In this document: in pieces, positions 15,379 through 17,955 of the stretch
How the letters are laid out: the number at the start of each line of letters is the position of its first letter
How positions within the stretch are numbered: the stretch's first letter is position 1
Assembly: GCA_014238445.1 (NCBI GenBank)
Contig: JABABC010000166.1
Span: 1-17,955 of the forward strand
Length of the DNA: 17,955 nucleotides
Direction of reading: 5' to 3'
From: Coxiellaceae bacterium
GTDB lineage: Bacteria > Pseudomonadota > Gammaproteobacteria > Coxiellales > Coxiellaceae
Made by a program: the position numbers and the translations under genes
The notes under the pieces: model-generated
The model's input: the letters and a program-made list of their open reading frames with translations, nothing else
What the model was told of the DNA's origin: nothing
The model's database searches: none

Positions 15379-15486
15379 TTAATGATAGAAGTTGTTTTGC
15401 AATTTTATGTTGATTTTTCTCTGCATATGATGAAATTCAATGCCCAGTAATGTGGCTTGAGCTAATTCAAACGACTTGAATCGCAT
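15379..15486 (-). pseudogene. IS6-family transposase, last 35 codons, inverted
   Basis: The minus strand reads MRFKSFELAQATLLGIEFHH, then MQRKINIKLQNNFYH and TAA. This matches the C-terminal end of IS6 transposases (the GFKSFxSAQxTLAGIExxHM region). It is precisely the part missing from the plus-strand fragment at 15513-15791, which stops at MKGFQLM. The two lie back to back 26 bp apart in opposite orientation. Confidence 0.78.
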
Positions 15487-15512
15487 TATCGTGTTGCTCC
15501 TTTATTCTATAA

Positions 15513-15791
15513 ACCGACGATCTTTCTCAAGGAAACCTGATTGACGCCTATCTAAATCAAACCCGTAACAAAGTATTTAAAATACAATTTTTCCTGCATT
15601 GCATAAAAACAACAGAACTCGAGGGACAGATAACGACAGACAAAGAGCCAGGATTCAAAGATGCCATACTGAGATCTCTAGGGGCTGGCGTTATTCACTG
15701 TGATAGCAAGTATATGAATAATCAAATGGAGAAAAATCATCGTGCTATCAAATCATGGTATTGGTCGATGAAAGGCTTTCAATTAATGTGA
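15513..15791 (+). pseudogene. IS6-family transposase, central/C-terminal fragment
   Basis: The frame is open after a TAA at 15510-15512 and has no start. It reads LIDAYLNQTRNKVFKIQFFL, then QITTDKEPGFKDAILRSLGA, then KYMNNQMEKNHRAIKSWYWS and MKGFQLM before TGA at 15789-15791. It carries the second catalytic D (TTDKEPGF) and the E (NQMEKNHRAIK) of the IS6 DDE domain. The first D and N-terminus are lost, and the expected end (RFKSFELAQ) lies inverted at 15379-15486. It is therefore a rearranged dead copy. Confidence 0.86.
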
Positions 15792-16100
15792 CCCGACAGG
15801 ATTACATGTGATGCTTCAAAGAATTTAGACACTTTTTCTCTGTACTATGCGCCTGTCCAAACGGCGCGGGTTAATTGTGTCTAAATATCTGGAAATACTA
15901 TTAATGACTTAGAAAACATACTCACGGAAAATAAGCGCGCAAATGAGAATAAGTGCACATTCATTTCTTATGAAACCCAATTAACATAACCTCCATCATA
16001 CAGCAGCATCTAATAATCTATACACCGCGGTTGATATCTGCACCATGCTACTATATAAATAAGGTAATTAAATTCACTAAAAATAACAGGAAGTTATAAC
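15792..16100. other. 309-bp gap between the IS6 remnant and the channel gene
   Basis: It holds the nested inverted repeat at 15823-15886 and presumably the promoter of the channel gene. AT-rich sequence with TATATAAAT lies about 48 bases before the start. No further gene is seen. Confidence 0.4.
15823..15886. repeat. 64-bp nested inverted repeat
   Basis: The outer arms ATTTAGACAC (15823-15832) and GTGTCTAAAT (15877-15886) are perfect complements. Inside lies GCGCC-tgtccaaac-GGCGC, another perfect stem. The outer arms resemble the ends of some IS3-family elements, so this may be a miniature or collapsed insertion element. It could instead be a structured RNA or terminator-like hairpin. Confidence 0.55.
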
Positions 16101-17675
16101 ATGGATTTCTCCCTAACCATTCAGTCCGTCGTTCAGACTGGTGTCATCGGCCTGGTTATTACCACAATAGCTATAATATTACATCTTATTCTCTATTTGC
16201 TCGGCATGCACTCCAGTAAAAGTAAATTATTAACATCATTTCTCCTCATGAGCTTCTGCTTAATTGCAAAATATTTCAATTATCCAATTAGCTCATTTAT
16301 TGACCACCATGCGATTCTCGCCACCACATACACCAATGTTGATAACGCAGTTAAGACGATCATTTTTCTCTCTATTAGTACGATCATCACCTCAGGATTA
16401 AACTATTTCATATGGGAAGATAATGCCACTCAATCTACAGAAAGCATGTCACCCAAGCTCATTATTAACATTCTGAATACTCTCATCCACTTACTCTTTA
16501 TTTTAATTATCATGAAAGTTGTTTTCAACCTGAATATTTCCAATATAGTTGCAGCATCAGGCTTAGGTGTATTTATTTTAGGCTGGTCAGCTAAACCTAC
16601 ACTCACCGAGTTTTTTGCAGGTCTCGCTATTCAACTAGGCAAAAAGCTTAAAAAAGGGGCCCTTATTCAAATAGACCATATTGAGGGATTAGTTAAAGAT
16701 TTTAATTGGAGGAGCATAAGCATCACGCCTGTTACCTCGACAGGAAGAATAATGCAAAATGAAACACACATTATTCCTAACAGTTCACTTCAAAGTAAAA
16801 CAATCACAGTACTAAAACAACCCAATTCTGATAAAATACGACTTACAGGATCCTGTTATATTTCACCCTACTGTAATCTTAGTAAAGCTTTTAGCTTAAT
16901 GAAAAACTCCTTGCTGGAACACGCAACAGATGAAGATATCACCCTATCTTTTAATGCAGATAACCGAGACAACTATTCCCTTGATTTCATCACAACAATA
17001 AATGGCTTGAAAAATAAACTATTTTTTTCTCAAGCCTTTACTGCAAGCCTACTTCACCGCTTTCATAAAAAAGGCTTACCGATCGGGCAAGCAAGATTGC
17101 CATGGTCAATCGATCAAGATTTAGAAGAAACCGTACCTCAACAATGCCTCTCTAAAGGTCCGGCGAGGGAAGAGATTCTCAATCAATTAACCGCAGTTCA
17201 CTTACTCAAACCATTGTCTCATGATGACATAAACTATTTAATCGACAACACCACTTTAGAATTTTTCTTAGCCAATGAGTTCATCATCCATGAGCGCGTC
17301 AAAGATGAACACTGCCTACATGTCATTATCTCAGGTTCCGCCACTGCATTCACACACGACAAGGAGAATCGGCGAATAGAAACCAATCAATTCAACGAAA
17401 CTCACTGTTTTGGTCTAAAAGCTTTTCTCTTAGATACACCACGAAGAATATCTGTTTTAGCCACACAGCCAACTTGGTGCTTAAAAATATCCAGGAATAC
17501 CATGTCACCGATTTTTAATAACTGCCCATTGCTCGCTGAATCACTCAGCCAATTATTAACAGACAGAACACAGCAAAGTGACTCATCAGTACAGCAATAC
17601 ATTCTTGATAATCAAACTCAACATGAAGAAACACATCAGATGTTTATGCGTAAAATAAAAGCATTGTTTTCATAA
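16101..17675 (+). CDS. MscS-type mechanosensitive channel fused to a cyclic-nucleotide-binding-like domain
   Basis: A 524-aa inner-membrane protein. Four hydrophobic helices (about residues 12-35, 38-58, 77-102, 117-143) lead to the MscS pore helix and beta domain: IVAASGLGVFILGWSAKPTL, then EFFAGLAIQLGKKLKKGALI, IEGLVKDFNWRSISI and HIIPNSSLQSKTI. After the MscS C-terminal domain a second domain (about 360-490) has the cNMP-binding fold: LLKPLSHDDINYLIDNTTLE, VIISGSATAF, and the phosphate cassette FGLKAFLLDTPRRISVLA (437-454). The usual cassette is FGExALL...RxA. The phosphate-binding Arg is present, but the ribose-binding Glu is replaced by Leu439, so cAMP binding is doubtful. Channels of this type respond to osmotic stress. 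AGGAAG lies 7 bases before the ATG. Confidence 0.9.
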   Translation: MDFSLTIQSVVQTGVIGLVITTIAIILHLILYLLGMHSSKSKLLTSFLLMSFCLIAKYFNYPISSFIDHHAILATTYTNVDNAVKTIIFLSISTIITSGLNYFIWEDNATQSTESMSPKLIINILNTLIHLLFILIIMKVVFNLNISNIVAASGLGVFILGWSAKPTLTEFFAGLAIQLGKKLKKGALIQIDHIEGLVKDFNWRSISITPVTSTGRIMQNETHIIPNSSLQSKTITVLKQPNSDKIRLTGSCYISPYCNLSKAFSLMKNSLLEHATDEDITLSFNADNRDNYSLDFITTINGLKNKLFFSQAFTASLLHRFHKKGLPIGQARLPWSIDQDLEETVPQQCLSKGPAREEILNQLTAVHLLKPLSHDDINYLIDNTTLEFFLANEFIIHERVKDEHCLHVIISGSATAFTHDKENRRIETNQFNETHCFGLKAFLLDTPRRISVLATQPTWCLKISRNTMSPIFNNCPLLAESLSQLLTDRTQQSDSSVQQYILDNQTQHEETHQMFMRKIKALFS

Positions 17676-17932
17676 ACATATACTGCTCTCCCACTCGTAA
17701 CTTGCACCGCCGTCAATGAGTTAAAAGGTTCTGTCACAAACAAGCCCCTAAGAGAGCTCAAGACCTTAACTGGAATCATCTTATTCCTCTTACTTTTTAA
17801 TTGATGGAACCAATACAAAAACTGGTGGTAGTTGAGGTTATTTTCCTGGCAAAAGGATACTTTGGTTTGATCTGCTTGCTGATAAGCGTCACACCAGGAC
17901 TGCCTTTTGGATTTTGATAATGAATTAGACAT
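17636..17932 (-). pseudogene. IS66-family accessory protein TnpA, 3'-truncated
   Basis: A 98-codon frame starting at ATG 17930-17932 (AAGG upstream). The N-terminal HTH region (SKRQSWCDAYQQADQTKVSF, then CQENNLNYHQFLYWFHQLKS) is that of IS66 TnpA, followed by the usual IPVKVLSS strand. The last 11 codons and the stop (17636-17675) overlap the 3' end of the channel gene on the other strand and are not IS66-like. The native C-terminus has therefore been lost at a junction just after the channel's stop codon. The rest of the element, if any, lies to the right of the window. Confidence 0.75.
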
Positions 17933-17955
17933 GCTTAACCTTGATTGTGAACAAA

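Noticed and set aside
5336..15791. IS6 fragments at both ends of a 10-kb stretch as a composite transposon
   Set aside because: Both are incomplete, overlap in the region they encode with different sequence, and have no terminal repeats or matching ends.
1..17955. CRISPR arrays, tRNA or rRNA genes
   Set aside because: No regularly spaced repeats and no tRNA- or rRNA-like segments were found on reading either strand.

Overview
The window looks like the chromosome of a host-associated gammaproteobacterium, most likely of the Legionella/Coxiella type. The base composition is AT-rich. Conserved housekeeping genes (secD/secF, phhA, a cold shock gene, an MscS-type channel) lie among decayed genes, insertion-sequence debris and lysine- or serine-rich proteins without recognisable family. 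Two small proteins end in eukaryote-style CaaX boxes. The lineage is inferred from gene content and was not tested by any search.

Layout. 1-1429: the end of secD and complete secF, transcribed together. 1588-3227 (minus): a carboxypeptidase Taq (M32) gene that has been destroyed. Its N-terminal 45 codons and its C-terminal ~170 codons survive, each with one in-frame nonsense codon. The middle has been replaced by an intact P-loop NTPase/kinase-like gene, bracketed by two ~80%-identical 55-bp direct repeats. 3416-4408 (minus): an unrecognised basic 330-aa protein. 4901-5176: a cold shock protein with a strong terminator. 5336-5608: an IS6-family transposase fragment. 5740-6552 (minus): a secreted protein that may have a nucleoside-phosphorylase-like fold. 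6776-8066: a complete IS3-family (IS2-group) element whose right end has cut off the 3' end of an unknown acidic gene (minus, to 8759).

9103-11268: a class IV aminotransferase (D-alanine aminotransferase type) followed 6 bp later by a 12-helix polysaccharide flippase. 11360-13915 (minus): four co-oriented genes, namely a beta-barrel outer membrane protein, a 99-aa protein ending CTIS, an AraC-type regulator and a 71-aa protein ending CVIS. 14163-14969: phenylalanine-4-hydroxylase, divergent from the CVIS gene. 14973-16100: no intact gene, but a broken IS6 transposase whose last ~35 codons now lie inverted in front of the preceding part. 16101-17675: an MscS channel fused to a degenerate cyclic-nucleotide-binding domain. 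17636-17932 (minus): a truncated IS66 tnpA abutting the channel gene.

The most distinctive part is 12119-13915. Two small CaaX-terminated proteins flank an AraC regulator, and perfect 15-bp palindromes lie upstream of each small gene. This would fit a small regulated set of secreted effectors that use host prenylation. That reading is inference; the termini and palindromes are directly visible.
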